A stretch of DNA of 64,000 bases from Nocardia tenerifensis NBRC 101015 (GCF_000308715.1 NZ_BAGH01000177.1:1-64000); one strand, 5' to 3'. Shown: positions 19,480 to 28,035, counted from the first letter of the stretch. Made by a program: numbers and translations. Notes: generated by a model from the letters alone, not told the origin.

Positions 19480-20040
19480 TCAGCCGGCGGCTGCGGCGAG
19501 ACTCCGAGCGCTGTTGAGCAACGTCTCGATCACCGCGCGCCGCTGGGCCTGCTCGCTCGGATGCGTCAGCATGCCCTCGACGACGAAAACGCCGATCGCG
19601 ACCAGCGGATCCACCTCGTCGGCAGGCACGCCGAGCTCGATCAGCTCTGCCCGGAACAGTCCCTCGGACAGCGCGTGGAACTGCTCATGCCATTCCTGGA
19701 TGGCCGCGGATTCCCCGGCGCGGGTGTGCACCGTGCTCACCAACCGGCCCAGCTGCTCCAACTCCTCGACCAGCCACAACAGCCGATCGGTCAGCTCGGA
19801 GTCCAGTACTTCGCGGTAGGAGGCCATCGAGTCGGCCAGGACCGCGTCCAGGACCGCGATCAAGACCGCGTCCTTGTCCTGGAAGTACCAGTACAGCGTG
19901 TTCGACACCACCCCGGCCTCGCGGGCGATCCGCGTCATCGATGCTGCGTCGTATCCCTGCTCGACGAACAACCGCCGGGCGGCTGCCACGATCTCGGAGC
20001 GTTTCTCTTCCCGATCTTGCGGACGTCTGTTGCGAGGCAT
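19480..20040 (-). CDS. TetR-family repressor
   Basis: A 186-residue regulator beginning MPRNRRPQDREEKRSEIV at ATG 20040. The HTH (residues about 12-58) contains AARRLFVEQGYDAASMTRIAREAGVVSNTLYWYFQDKD; the rest is the ligand domain. Convergent with the alpha/beta hydrolase (32 bases between stops). Its own promoter carries the same TCTTGG-N7-CCAAGA site found twice upstream of the hydrolase, so it very probably represses both genes. Confidence 0.92.
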   Translation of the reverse strand: MPRNRRPQDREEKRSEIVAAARRLFVEQGYDAASMTRIAREAGVVSNTLYWYFQDKDAVLIAVLDAVLADSMASYREVLDSELTDRLLWLVEELEQLGRLVSTVHTRAGESAAIQEWHEQFHALSEGLFRAELIELGVPADEVDPLVAIGVFVVEGMLTHPSEQAQRRAVIETLLNSARSLAAAAG

Positions 20041-20074
20041 CTCCAGTCCCGACCTAGTTCCTGCCCCGATGCTA

Positions 20075-20093
20075 TCTTGGCCAGCCCCCAAGA
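20075..20093. promoter_or_regulatory. TetR autoregulatory operator
   Basis: TCTTGG (20075-20080), 7 bases, CCAAGA (20088-20093): the same core and spacing as the two sites before the alpha/beta hydrolase. It lies 35-53 bases upstream of the TetR start. Confidence 0.72.
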
Positions 20094-20149
20094 ACAGCCG
20101 GGACCCGATCCTGACACCAGTCTCGAGTAGCCGCTGGCCGCGCGCTGGT

Positions 20150-20203
20150 CGGCCGCCCGAGTTGGCTGGCTGCCAGTGCTTCTCGACGCGTGCCCATGCC
20201 GTT
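20150..20203 (+). repeat. dispersed element, family 1 (copy 3)
   Basis: 54 bp from CGGCCGCCCG to CATGCCGTT, between the TetR and Clp N-domain genes. Similarity to the copy at 28153 extends about 20 bases further upstream. Confidence 0.6.
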
Positions 20204-20300
20204 TCCGATCATCGGAAAGCAGATTCGGACACTCTGCTCCCGTTGTGGTTCGATTCGTTTGCTGATCGAGCGGACCGATCGGGCTACGGGGCGTGTGCGG

Positions 20301-20903
20301 TCAGCCTGCCGCTGCGGGCGGTTCCGCACCGAGTCGGCGGGTGATGAACTGTCGGAGCCGGTCGACCTCCTGGCGCAGCAGCGCGTTCTCCTTCTCCAGC
20401 GAACGGATGACCATCCGAGCCGTCGCGGAGGAATCGAGTGGGGCGGGCGGCGCCGAGGTGGGGCCCGCCGCGCTGGACATGCTTCTGATGCGGGCGCGCA
20501 TGGCCGGCAGGTCGGCGCCCTTGCTCAGCACGACCGCAGCGGCCACACCTTCGGTCTGGCGGAGCAAGGCGAGCAGGATGTGCTCGGCGCCGATGTAGCT
20601 GTGGCCCAGTGCCATTGCCTCCCGCAGGGACAGTTCCAGCGCCTGCTTGGCTCCGGCAGTGAACGGGATGTGCCCCGATGACGCTTCCATGTCCGCGCGG
20701 CCGACGGTCTCCTCGATGTCGGCGCGGATCGTCTCCGGCTCGATGCCCAGCGATCGGAGTGCCCGAACGCCCACGCTCTGCTCGTCGCTGAGGAGGGCGA
20801 GCAGAAGGTGTTCGGTGCCGATGTGGTCGTGTCCGCGGCCGCGGGCCTCCTCTTGGGCCCGAACCACCGTCGTGCGAGCCTGATCGGTGAAGCGTTCGAA
20901 CAT
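20301..20903 (-). CDS. stand-alone Clp N-domain protein
   Basis: A 200-residue protein made of two Clp N-terminal repeats (about 5-60, with DHIGTEHLLLALL, and 80-140, with SYIGAEHILLALL), a Pro/Ala linker, and a C-terminal coiled coil (SLEKENALLRQEVDRLRQF). No AAA+ module is present. This is the architecture of the ClpC-N-like proteins of actinomycetes, which may act as adaptors or decoys for substrates of Clp unfoldases. ATG at 20903. The full-length Clp chaperone at 8959 is a possible partner, though not adjacent. Confidence 0.87.
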   Translation of the reverse strand: MFERFTDQARTTVVRAQEEARGRGHDHIGTEHLLLALLSDEQSVGVRALRSLGIEPETIRADIEETVGRADMEASSGHIPFTAGAKQALELSLREAMALGHSYIGAEHILLALLRQTEGVAAAVVLSKGADLPAMRARIRSMSSAAGPTSAPPAPLDSSATARMVIRSLEKENALLRQEVDRLRQFITRRLGAEPPAAAG

Positions 20904-20991
20904 TTCACCATTGTGCGCGTATTACGTTGCAGAACCACCGGTTTCGTGGGGGCGTCAACGAGCTGGACGTCGTGCACGTCGAGCTTACCGG

Positions 20992-21984
20992 CTAACCCTG
21001 AGCGACCTCAGCGGTGTGCACGGGGATGTAGCGCTCGCCCATCACCTGGTCGCTCAGCGGGTCCAGCGCGGTCAGCGCCTCGATGTCGAGGGAGAGTTCT
21101 AGCGCGGCCGCGTTCTGCTCGAGCCGGGCCGGGCTGCGGGTGCCCGGAATGGTCACCACCGCCACCCCGAGCCGCTCGGCCTGGGCGTACACCCAGGCCA
21201 GCGCCACCTGGGCCGGGGTGGCACCCAGCCGGTCGGCCACCTCGCGGACGGTCTGCGCGATCTTCTCGTTGGCCCTGCCCGCCTCGCCGGCGAAGCGAGG
21301 GTTGGTGCGCCGGAAGTCCTTCTCGCCCAGCGTGGATCGGTCCAGGGTGCCGGTCAGGAAGCCCCGCCCCAGCGGCGAGTACGGCACCAACCCGACCCCG
21401 AGCTCGGCCATCACCGGGGTGAGGGTCTCGACGTCGCGGGTCCACAGCGAGTATTCGCTCTGCACCGCGGTGATCGGGTGTACCGCGTGCGCGCGGCGCA
21501 GCAGCTCGCCGTCGACCTCGGACAGACCCAGATGGCGGACCTTGCCCGCCTCGACCAGCTCGGCCATCGCGCCGACGGTTTCCTCGATCTCCACGTCCTG
21601 GGGCGGCCGGTGGGCGTAGTACAGGTCGATCACTTCGACGCCCAGCCGCAGCAGCGAGGCGTCGCAGGAGCGCAGCACGTAGTCCCGGGCACCGCGGATG
21701 CGGCGTGCCTGGTCGCCGCCGCTGCGGTCGATGCCGAACTTGGTGGCCACCTGAACCTGGTCCCGGCGACCGTGGATGGCCCGGCCCACCAGCACCTCGT
21801 TGTGCCCGGCGCCGTAGGCGTCGGCGGTGTCCAGGAACGTGATGCCCAGCTCCAGGGCCCGCCCGATGGTGGCCAGGCCGCCGTCCCAGTCGGCGGCGCC
21901 GTAGCTCTCGCTCATCCCCATACACCCCAGACCCATCGCGCTGACGATGAGACCTGGCGAGCCGAGCGTAGTTCGGGTGATCAT
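20992..21984 (-). CDS. aldo/keto reductase
   Basis: A 330-residue NADPH-dependent reductase. The start MITRTTLGSPGLIVSAMGLG is at 21984, preceded by GGAGGAG at 9 bases. Motifs: GCMGMSESYG, FLDTADAYGAGHNE with catalytic Asp and Tyr, VATKFG with Lys, YYAHRPP with His, and GEAGRANEKI at the cofactor site. It matches the AKR13/YakC-like group, which reduces aldehydes and methylglyoxal-type electrophiles. A MerR-type promoter precedes it, implying induction by a metal, redox or electrophile signal. Confidence 0.92.
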   Translation of the reverse strand: MITRTTLGSPGLIVSAMGLGCMGMSESYGAADWDGGLATIGRALELGITFLDTADAYGAGHNEVLVGRAIHGRRDQVQVATKFGIDRSGGDQARRIRGARDYVLRSCDASLLRLGVEVIDLYYAHRPPQDVEIEETVGAMAELVEAGKVRHLGLSEVDGELLRRAHAVHPITAVQSEYSLWTRDVETLTPVMAELGVGLVPYSPLGRGFLTGTLDRSTLGEKDFRRTNPRFAGEAGRANEKIAQTVREVADRLGATPAQVALAWVYAQAERLGVAVVTIPGTRSPARLEQNAAALELSLDIEALTALDPLSDQVMGERYIPVHTAEVAQG

Positions 21985-22046
21985 GCGCGGATACTCCTCC
22001 TGCCCGGCGGACCGGGCGGTACCTCGAGAGCTGACGAACGCCTCCG

Positions 22047-22077
22047 ACGCTAGGACCTGGAGTGCACTCCAAGTCAA
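22047..22077 (-). promoter_or_regulatory. MerR-type promoter
   Basis: Reading the minus strand: -35 TTGACT (22077-22072), then 19 bases, then -10 TAGCGT (22052-22047). The spacer holds the centre of a near-perfect 22-bp palindrome (22054-22075) built around TGGAGTGCACTCCA. An over-long 19-bp spacer with a central dyad is the hallmark of MerR activators. It drives the aldo/keto reductase. Confidence 0.82.
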
Positions 22078-22103
22078 GCCGGAGAACCAGCCCCGCCGGC
22101 GGG

Positions 22104-22518
22104 TCAGGCGCGGCGGGTGAACAGGTCTCGCGCGGGACCGCGTCAGTGAGGAGCGTGCCGCCGTCGAGACCCAGCAGTGGGACGGGACTGTCCAGTTGGG
22201 CTTCGGCCAGCGCGGATCCGCTGTAGCCACAGAGGATTTCGGCCTAGCCGCGTGTCCGACCAGGCCGGTGTAGCCGCCGCCTGATCCGCCACGCGGTCGA
22301 TCGTCCACGTGTCCTGGGCGATCCAGGTTGACGTAGGTAGCGTGCTCACCGCCGCGCCCGTCGCGACGGAGGCAATCGTGCCGGCGGTGTCGAGGCAGAC
22401 ATGTGCCAGGATCTGCTCACCGTTCCATTCCCGGGCCGGGCGCGCCCGAATCGACCACGGCGGCAGCGGCTTCCAGCAGGGCACGGTAGGCCTCGCGCTA
22501 CGCGGTGGTGCCGAGCAC
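22104..22518 (-). pseudogene. decayed DinB/mycothiol-dependent isomerase-like gene
   Basis: Pieces of one protein lie in different frames. A GTG at 22518 with GGGAGGGACC upstream opens VLGTTA, then TAG, then REAYRALLEAAAAVVDSG; a shift leads to REWNGEQILAHVCLDTAG and WIAQDTWTIDRVADQAA; another leads to ALAEAQLDSPVPLLGLDG. Intact relatives belong to the DinB or maleylpyruvate isomerase N-domain superfamily. With one stop and two frameshifts in 415 bases the gene cannot be functional. Confidence 0.78.
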
Positions 22519-22580
22519 GGTCCCTCCCACGGCGCGCCGGTGTGAGTACTGTCGATGGAGTGAATGAAGATCGAAATAGT

Positions 22581-23456
22581 GTGACACCGCGGCCATTTCG
22601 GTTCTCTGTCGGCTTCGGCGGCGCTGATTCGCGTACCGAGTGGCAGAAGAAGGCACAACAGGCCGAAAGCCTGGGCTACGACGTGATCACGGTGCCCGAC
22701 CATCTGGGCATGATTTCGCCGTTCCCCGCATTGATCACGATGGCGGAGGCGACCAATCGCGTGCACGTCGGCACCATGGTGCTGGACGGGGCCTTCTACC
22801 GGTCCGCCTGGCTGGCCCGCGATGTCGCGAGTGTGGCGCAACTGACCGACGGGCGGTTCGAGTTAGGGCTCGGTGCCGGACCGGATTTCGCGAAACCCGA
22901 GTTCGAGGCCCTGGGACTGCCGTTCCCCAGCGCGCGGCGACGCATCGAGCACCTGCGCGAGCTCATCATCGAGACCAAGGCGCTGTTCGCAGGCGATCAC
23001 CAACCGCCGGTGCATCACCGCATTCCGCTACTGGTGGCCGGAAGTGGTGACCGCCTCCTGCGGGTAGCCGCCGCACACGCCGACACCATATCGCTGGCCG
23101 GGATACCCGTCGGCGCCGATATCGACTCCGACGAGATCGGCGACGCCGCGCTCGCCCGCCGCTCCCAGTTCGTCCGTGACGCTTCCGGAACACGTTGTGC
23201 CGAAATCGAATTGGGGCTGACGGTGCAGGCGGTAGAGGTCGAGGGACACGACGCGGTCGATCTGACACTCGCCCGCATGTTCCAGCCCACCTTCTCCGAT
23301 GCGCAGCTGCGCCACCTTCCCGGGTTCCTCCACGGGTCGGCCCACGGCATCGCCGACACCCTGCGGCGTTACCGCGACGAATACTCCGTCAGCCATTTCT
23401 CGGTCAACGAGACACAGATGACGGCGCTGGCGAAGGTGATCGAAGAACTTCGGTAA
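22581..23456 (+). CDS. LLM-class F420-dependent oxidoreductase
   Basis: A 291-residue luciferase-like TIM-barrel enzyme beginning VTPRPFRFSVGFGG. GTG codons at 22542 and 22560 are alternative starts; 22581 fits the family start best, though no strong ribosome-binding site is visible. Motifs: LGYDVITVPDHLG, HVGTMVLDGAFYRSAWLARDV, LTDGRFELGLGAGP and IPLLVAGSGDRLLRVAAAHAD. It resembles the MSMEG_2516-like F420 group. Not in an operon; substrate unknown. Confidence 0.86.
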   Translation: MTPRPFRFSVGFGGADSRTEWQKKAQQAESLGYDVITVPDHLGMISPFPALITMAEATNRVHVGTMVLDGAFYRSAWLARDVASVAQLTDGRFELGLGAGPDFAKPEFEALGLPFPSARRRIEHLRELIIETKALFAGDHQPPVHHRIPLLVAGSGDRLLRVAAAHADTISLAGIPVGADIDSDEIGDAALARRSQFVRDASGTRCAEIELGLTVQAVEVEGHDAVDLTLARMFQPTFSDAQLRHLPGFLHGSAHGIADTLRRYRDEYSVSHFSVNETQMTALAKVIEELR

Positions 23457-23523
23457 ATGCTCGGAGCGAAAACAGTTCCTCATGGCGCTCTTCCGCGCGG
23501 CGTGTGACAGCCGCGCGGACCGC

Positions 23524-23579
23524 CGGAAGATCGACGCGCCGACATCATCTCGGCTGACCGAACAACCGGTATTGCCGAA
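23524..23579 (+). repeat. dispersed element, family 2 (copy 2)
   Basis: 56 bp from CGGAAGATCGACG to TTGCCGAA, between the F420 oxidoreductase and the Nudix gene. Its last 20 bases (CCGAACAACC then TGCCG) recur at 25037-25056. Confidence 0.6.
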
Positions 23580-23645
23580 TTTCGGGCGACAGTCTCGGAG
23601 ACACGTTCGCCGCTTAGCGATCCGAGCCCGGCATAAGGTTTGGGG

Positions 23646-24113
23646 GTGAGTTTCAGAATCGCGGCGTACGGCGTCTGCCTCGAACAGGGCAAGGTGTTGC
23701 TTGCTCGCCATGTGACCGAGGGTGGCGAAACCTCTTGGACGCTTCCAGGCGGGAGGGTCGAGCACGCAGAAGATCCCTTCGATGCTGTGACTCGGGAGAT
23801 CCGGGAGGAGACCGGTTACGAAGGCGTCGTCGACCGCCTTCTGGGCGTGGATTCGAGGGTGATCCCCGCAGCTGTCGCCCATGCTGGAGTGGACCATCAG
23901 AATATCGGGATCTTTTACCGCGTCCGCGTCACCGGCGGTCGGCTGAGAGCCGAGCCGAACGGGGACACCGTGGAGCCGACGTGGACGCCGATCGGGGAGG
24001 TTGCCAGTCTGCGCCGATCATCGCTTGTCGATACCGGGCTGGCACTGGCACAGATTCTTCCGGCAACTGGTCACGTGCGGCCGACTCCGGTGGGCGGCCT
24101 GATTCAGCACTGA
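23646..24113 (+). CDS. Nudix hydrolase
   Basis: A 155-residue pyrophosphohydrolase. The Nudix box is intact: GGRVEHAEDPFDAVT followed by REIREETGYEG (residues about 36-61), giving the Mg-binding Glu residues. GTG at 23646 is preceded by AAGG; an upstream TTG (23640) would add two residues. The family cleaves nucleoside diphosphates linked to other groups; substrate cannot be inferred. A 7-bp stem-loop follows the gene. Confidence 0.9.
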   Translation: MSFRIAAYGVCLEQGKVLLARHVTEGGETSWTLPGGRVEHAEDPFDAVTREIREETGYEGVVDRLLGVDSRVIPAAVAHAGVDHQNIGIFYRVRVTGGRLRAEPNGDTVEPTWTPIGEVASLRRSSLVDTGLALAQILPATGHVRPTPVGGLIQH

Positions 24114-24137
24114 AGTTCAATGCTCAAACATCCTCTT

Positions 24138-24157
24138 CTGCCGCTTCCGGGCGGCAG
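24138..24157 (+). terminator. stem-loop after the Nudix gene
   Basis: CTGCCGC, 6-base loop, GCGGCAG: a perfect 7-bp stem 24 bases after the Nudix stop codon. No T-tract follows, as is common in actinomycetes. Confidence 0.5.
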
Positions 24158-24280
24158 TTGAGTCGCAGGCGTTGGCCTCCATTCGATCTCGCAAACATCC
24201 GATAGTGCCGATTATCGAGTGGTGGGCGTCGAACGGACGTTGCTACCGTGCAAGCGTTCGATGTTCATGAAGGGACGAAT

Positions 24281-25018
24281 ATGCCCGTGGTGCGGCGGTT
24301 CTGGATCGAATTCGATCGGGACCGCGAACCGGCTTGGCCCGGATCGTACGTCGGTGTGACCGGCTACGGCGAGCAGGACTGTCTTACTATGGTGACCGAT
24401 CTGCTCCCCGACGGCGCGGAGTCACGCCGGGTGCGCCGCATCACGCCGGATATCGTTGTGGACGAGAACCTTTCGGTGAACATTCGCGCTCTCGGAGTCC
24501 CGGTGTGGCGCGGGGTTTGGTATCCGCCCAGCAATCTCCGGACCGGGCCGACGTGGCGTCCCCGCGGCGTCGGCCGAAATCCTGCCGCACCCCTCTCCGG
24601 CCCGGAACGTCGCACAGATTCACCCACACAGCCAGGGGCCGCGGTGCGCCCCGATCCACTGCCGGAGTGGTGGGACGAAATCCCGCATGTCGACAGTTTG
24701 CTGTGGCCGGCCGGTAACCTGCCCTACACCTATCTGGGCGATCAGATGTGGCGGTACGCACCAGAACTGCGCCGCGCCATCATCGAGGAGCCGAGCTATG
24801 GGGACATGGTGCGCGAAGCCCTCGACTACGTGATCGCGCGACGTCCGACACCGAGCGATTGGTTCGATCCGAACACGACCACGTTCCTCGATCAACAGCA
24901 TCAGAACGAATATCTGCGAACCTTTCGCGACTACTTGTTCGGACACCACCCGCATCCGATCTACCCTCCTCGCAAACCACTTGCACCCGACGCGGACACC
25001 ACATCGTTCGACGAATGA
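24281..25018 (+). CDS. hypothetical protein
   Basis: A 245-residue soluble protein, not assigned to a family. ATG at 24281 with AAGGGA 5 bases upstream; a GTG at 24248 lacks this. Residues 1-80 are beta-rich with FWIEFDRDREPAWPGSYVGVTGYGEQDCL and end in VWRGVWYPPSNLR; a Pro-rich linker (about 85-125) follows; the C-terminal part is rich in aromatics (WWDEIPHVDSLLWPAG, WFDPNTTTFLDQQ). A two-domain cytosolic protein is inferred; function unknown. Confidence 0.72.
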   Translation: MPVVRRFWIEFDRDREPAWPGSYVGVTGYGEQDCLTMVTDLLPDGAESRRVRRITPDIVVDENLSVNIRALGVPVWRGVWYPPSNLRTGPTWRPRGVGRNPAAPLSGPERRTDSPTQPGAAVRPDPLPEWWDEIPHVDSLLWPAGNLPYTYLGDQMWRYAPELRRAIIEEPSYGDMVREALDYVIARRPTPSDWFDPNTTTFLDQQHQNEYLRTFRDYLFGHHPHPIYPPRKPLAPDADTTSFDE

Positions 25019-25452
25019 GCACGGGCTATGAGGGCTCCGAACAACCTGTAATGCCGCGGGTGAGGATCGCCGCGCGCTCGTCACCTCGGCGCAGCACGCC
25101 GAAGTCAGTGTGCACAGCAGGATGAGCTCGCCGGAATGCGACCACGAAACCCGCGTTACCGCCGTGACGTTCAGCGGGATCGCGACGAAAACCGATACCG
25201 AAGGAAAACCCGTCGAGTCGCACCACATCGACGGGAAACTGACGCGAGCGGTCGAATGAACCCAACGGCGCGCCGATAGGTCCGACGTCGTCAACCGCGA
25301 TGACTCACGATCGCGAGGCGAGACCGTGGCATCTCGACTCGGTTGGCCCGTCCGGGTCCACCGCCATCCCCATGAACTTCACGCCGTCCAGCCGAGTGGA
25401 GCACGTGCGTCCGCGCATTGATCACTGTCGCGGACCACGAGTCCAAGGAGAT
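25019..25452. other. intergenic region with a possible gene remnant
   Basis: Contains a family 2 end piece at 25037-25056. From about 25060 to 25259 a plus-strand frame reads LVTSAQHAEVSVHSRMS and later TFSGIATKTDTEGKPVESHH before a stop; it has no start codon or ribosome-binding site, and the rest shows nothing. It may be a truncated coding sequence, but this is weak. Confidence 0.35.
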
Positions 25453-26262
25453 CTACGAGCAGCAGCTCGGGCCGCAGCACGGAGTCGTCGGCTCGCCGGC
25501 CGCCTGCTCAGCTGGTTTGACGGCCTTCACAATCGCCGAGTGCATGTCATCGGCGACCGAATGCGTTGTGGTGATTTCGACGTCGGTGAACCCCGCCGCC
25601 TCCAGCCCGGCCCGGTACTCAGCGAAAGACAACGCGCCTGCGATGCAGCCGACGTACTCACCGCGCTCGGCCCGCTGTGCGGGGGTGAGGGCGTCGTCGG
25701 CGACGACATCGGAGATCCCGATCCGCCCGCCCGGCACCAGCACTCGCGCCATCTCGGCGAAGACGGCGGGTTTGTCGACCGACAGGTTGATCACGCAGTT
25801 GGAGATCACGACGTCGATGCTTTTGGCGGGCAACGGGATCGACTCGATCGTGCCTTTCAAGAACTCCACGTTCGTCGCTTCGGCCTTGGCGGCATTCTCC
25901 TGTGCCAGGGCCAGCATCTCCTCGGTCATGTCGACGCCGTAGGCCTTGCCGGTCGGTCCGACCCGGCGTGCGGAGAGCAGCACATCGATCCCGCCGCCGG
26001 AACCGAGGTCCAGGACGCGTTCACCTTCACGAAGGTCGGCGACCGCAGTTGGATTGCCGCAGCCGAGTGAGGCGGTGGTGGCTTGAATCGGGAGCTGGTC
26101 GCGGTCGGCGGCGGTGTAGAGGCCGGCGCCGAAGTAGGCGTCGATCTCGACATCGGAGGTACCGCAACAGTCGTTGGCGGCTCCGCCTGCGGCGACGGTG
26201 ACCGCGGCTTCGGCGTAGCGGGCGCGCACGGTTTCGCGGAGTTCGCTGTGCTGCTGTGTCAT
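25453..26262 (-). CDS. arsM: arsenite methyltransferase
   Basis: A 269-residue SAM-dependent methyltransferase. ATG at 26262 with AGGGG upstream. Motifs: [51 protein letters not shown] (Cys plus SAM site), [12 protein letters not shown] (Cys) and a Cys-rich tail CCGPSCCS. The N-terminal NDCCGTSD and these Cys bind As(III), which is methylated to volatile or excretable species. It is divergent from an ArsR repressor, forming a compact arsenic module with no arsenite pump or arsenate reductase in the window. Confidence 0.93.
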   Translation of the reverse strand: MTQQHSELRETVRARYAEAAVTVAAGGAANDCCGTSDVEIDAYFGAGLYTAADRDQLPIQATTASLGCGNPTAVADLREGERVLDLGSGGGIDVLLSARRVGPTGKAYGVDMTEEMLALAQENAAKAEATNVEFLKGTIESIPLPAKSIDVVISNCVINLSVDKPAVFAEMARVLVPGGRIGISDVVADDALTPAQRAERGEYVGCIAGALSFAEYRAGLEAAGFTDVEITTTHSVADDMHSAIVKAVKPAEQAAGEPTTPCCGPSCCS

Positions 26263-26307
26263 GACATACCCCTGACTGGGAGACTCGGGCGGCTGCTCCG
26301 ACCGGGC

Positions 26308-26329
26308 TGTATTGATGGATACCGATACA
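26308..26329. promoter_or_regulatory. probable ArsR operator
   Basis: A 22-bp imperfect palindrome with arms TGTATTG (26308-26314) and CGATACA (26323-26329), one mismatch, midway between divergent arsM and arsR. It is the most AT-rich dyad in that gap and suits an ArsR dimer. Confidence 0.6.
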
Positions 26330-26367
26330 GCTTGCGACACTGCATCGACGAATGTCAATATAGAAGT

Positions 26368-26742
26368 GTGTCGAAACAAGAACTGCCCGTCGTAGCCACC
26401 ACCGGCTGCTGCGGCCCCACCCTGACCACACCGCTGTCTGCCGACACCGCGGCGGAGCTGGCTGCCGCTTTCAAAGCCCTCAGCGACCCCGTCCGTTTGC
26501 GGCTGCTCTCGCTGATTGCCTCGCGTCCCGGCGAGGAGGTGTGCGTGTGTGAGCTGACACCGCAGTTCGAGCAATCCCAACCCACCATCTCCCACCACCT
26601 GAAGGTGCTGCGCGAAGCCGGGCTCATCGACTGCGAGCGCCGCGGCACCTGGGTGTACTACTGGGTGATCCCCGAAGCGCTGCAACGTCTTTCGACAGTG
26701 CTGATTCCTGGTGTCGCCGCGCCGGCTGGCGCTTCGGCGTGA
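26368..26742 (+). CDS. arsR: ArsR-family arsenic-responsive repressor
   Basis: A 124-residue winged-helix repressor starting at GTG 26368 (VSKQELPVVATTGCCGP). The metal-binding VCVCEL motif in the recognition helix region, LSDPVRLRLLSLIASRPG and SQPTISHHLKVLREAGLI are typical. The N-terminal CCGP pair may add a third ligand. As(III) binding would release it from DNA and allow expression of arsM and itself. Confidence 0.92.
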   Translation: MSKQELPVVATTGCCGPTLTTPLSADTAAELAAAFKALSDPVRLRLLSLIASRPGEEVCVCELTPQFEQSQPTISHHLKVLREAGLIDCERRGTWVYYWVIPEALQRLSTVLIPGVAAPAGASA

Positions 26743-26818
26743 GCGCTGCCGTGGGTGAGCGCTGCCTCCAGCGGTTTCCGGCGCGGCGGCGGACGGCTGC
26801 CGGTGCTAGTTTCTGGCC

Positions 26819-27565
26819 GTGACCTTCGACGCGGGCGGTGGCATCGAGCAGCACCTGTCCGATTCGCCTTATGTGGAGCGGATCTATCGGGCCGGGTCGA
26901 TCACTGGGCCGGTAGCGTCGCGGATGCGGTCGGTGGCCAATTCGAATTGGGAGCTCGTTGTCTGGCGCGATCGCGGGGACACACACGTTTCGCTCCGTGG
27001 CCCCGAGACCGGTCCCACGGTGCTGGAGCTGGGCTCGGGTCCGGGCGAAACACTCGGGATCATTTTCCGGCATGGTGCGTTTCTGGCGCCGATGCCGATG
27101 TCAGCGCTGGTGGACACCGCGGTGTCGAGTTCGCACGCCACGGCCCGCTCGTTCGTGTTGCAGGGCGAGGAGTGGGAGATTCCGACCTACGGCAACGCCG
27201 ATGTTTTTGTGGACCGTTTGGTCCGGGCCGGACTGCTGGTGCGCGATCCGCTGGTCACGGATGTCCTGCGCGGAGATGCGACAACGTTGGTCACTCCGCG
27301 GTCGGTGCAGCGGCGGGTGGCGGCGGCGACCGGGCTGACGCAGGGTGCGATCCGGCAGATCGAGCGGGCCAGACAGGCCGTGCTATTGCTGCAGCAGGGG
27401 ATGCCGGCGATCGAGGTTGTTCAGCGGACGGGTTATCACGATCAGCCGCATCTTGCGCGTTCGCTGATCCGGTTCATCGGTTGCACCGCTTCCCAACTGC
27501 GGCACGCCGACGATGGCGAGATGCTGTCGCTCCTGTACAAGACCGAGGTCGAGGTGCGCCCCTAG
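26819..27565 (+). CDS. AraC-family transcriptional regulator
   Basis: A 248-residue protein. The C-terminal third holds the AraC double HTH (TPRSVQRRVAAATGLTQGAIRQIERARQAVLLLQQG; IEVVQRTGYHDQPHLARSLIRFIGCTASQLR). The N-terminal domain is a beta-rich sensor of the kind seen in uncharacterised AraC proteins. GTG at 26819 is 7 bases after a -10-like TAGTTT (26806-26811), so the mRNA is probably leaderless. The VOC gene 53 bases downstream is the likely target. Confidence 0.88.
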   Translation: MTFDAGGGIEQHLSDSPYVERIYRAGSITGPVASRMRSVANSNWELVVWRDRGDTHVSLRGPETGPTVLELGSGPGETLGIIFRHGAFLAPMPMSALVDTAVSSSHATARSFVLQGEEWEIPTYGNADVFVDRLVRAGLLVRDPLVTDVLRGDATTLVTPRSVQRRVAAATGLTQGAIRQIERARQAVLLLQQGMPAIEVVQRTGYHDQPHLARSLIRFIGCTASQLRHADDGEMLSLLYKTEVEVRP

Positions 27566-27618
27566 CTTTGTGGTGTCGCGGGAACACCCTGCACATCGAA
27601 CATTTTCGGAGGCACGAA

Positions 27619-28035
27619 ATGGCATTCACGCAGATCTACGTCAACCTGCCGGTCACCGACCTCGAGGCGAGCAAGAAGGTATACACGGCGATGGGAGGCA
27701 CGATCAATCCGGATTTTACCGGGGACACCTCCGCTCAGGTTGTCTTCGCCGAAACGCTTGTGGTGCAACTGATGACGCGCGAGACGTTCGCTACCTTCAC
27801 CAAGCGAGACATTGCCGAGGGCCCGATCGAGGTGATCAACGCGCTGGCCGCCGGATCGCGTGCAGAAGTCGACCGTCTCGCCGACGCGGCGCTGGCAGCA
27901 GGAGCCACCGAACCGCGGGACGCCCAGGACATGGGCTGGCTGTACAACCGTGCGATCGACGACCCTGACGGCCACTGCTGGGAGCTGCTGGCTTACAACG
28001 CCGAAGCTCTGAACGAGGACGCCACGACCTCCTGA
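27619..28035 (+). CDS. VOC superfamily (glyoxalase-like) protein
   Basis: A 138-residue vicinal-oxygen-chelate protein of the lactoylglutathione-lyase-related type. MAFTQIYVNLPVTDLEASKKVYTAMG opens the first beta-alpha-beta-beta module; WLYNRAIDDPDGHCWELLAYN closes the second with the metal-type Glu. ATG at 27619 has GGAGG 6 bases upstream. It follows the AraC gene on the same strand and probably forms a regulator-enzyme pair. Reaction unknown. Confidence 0.9.
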   Translation: MAFTQIYVNLPVTDLEASKKVYTAMGGTINPDFTGDTSAQVVFAETLVVQLMTRETFATFTKRDIAEGPIEVINALAAGSRAEVDRLADAALAAGATEPRDAQDMGWLYNRAIDDPDGHCWELLAYNAEALNEDATTS

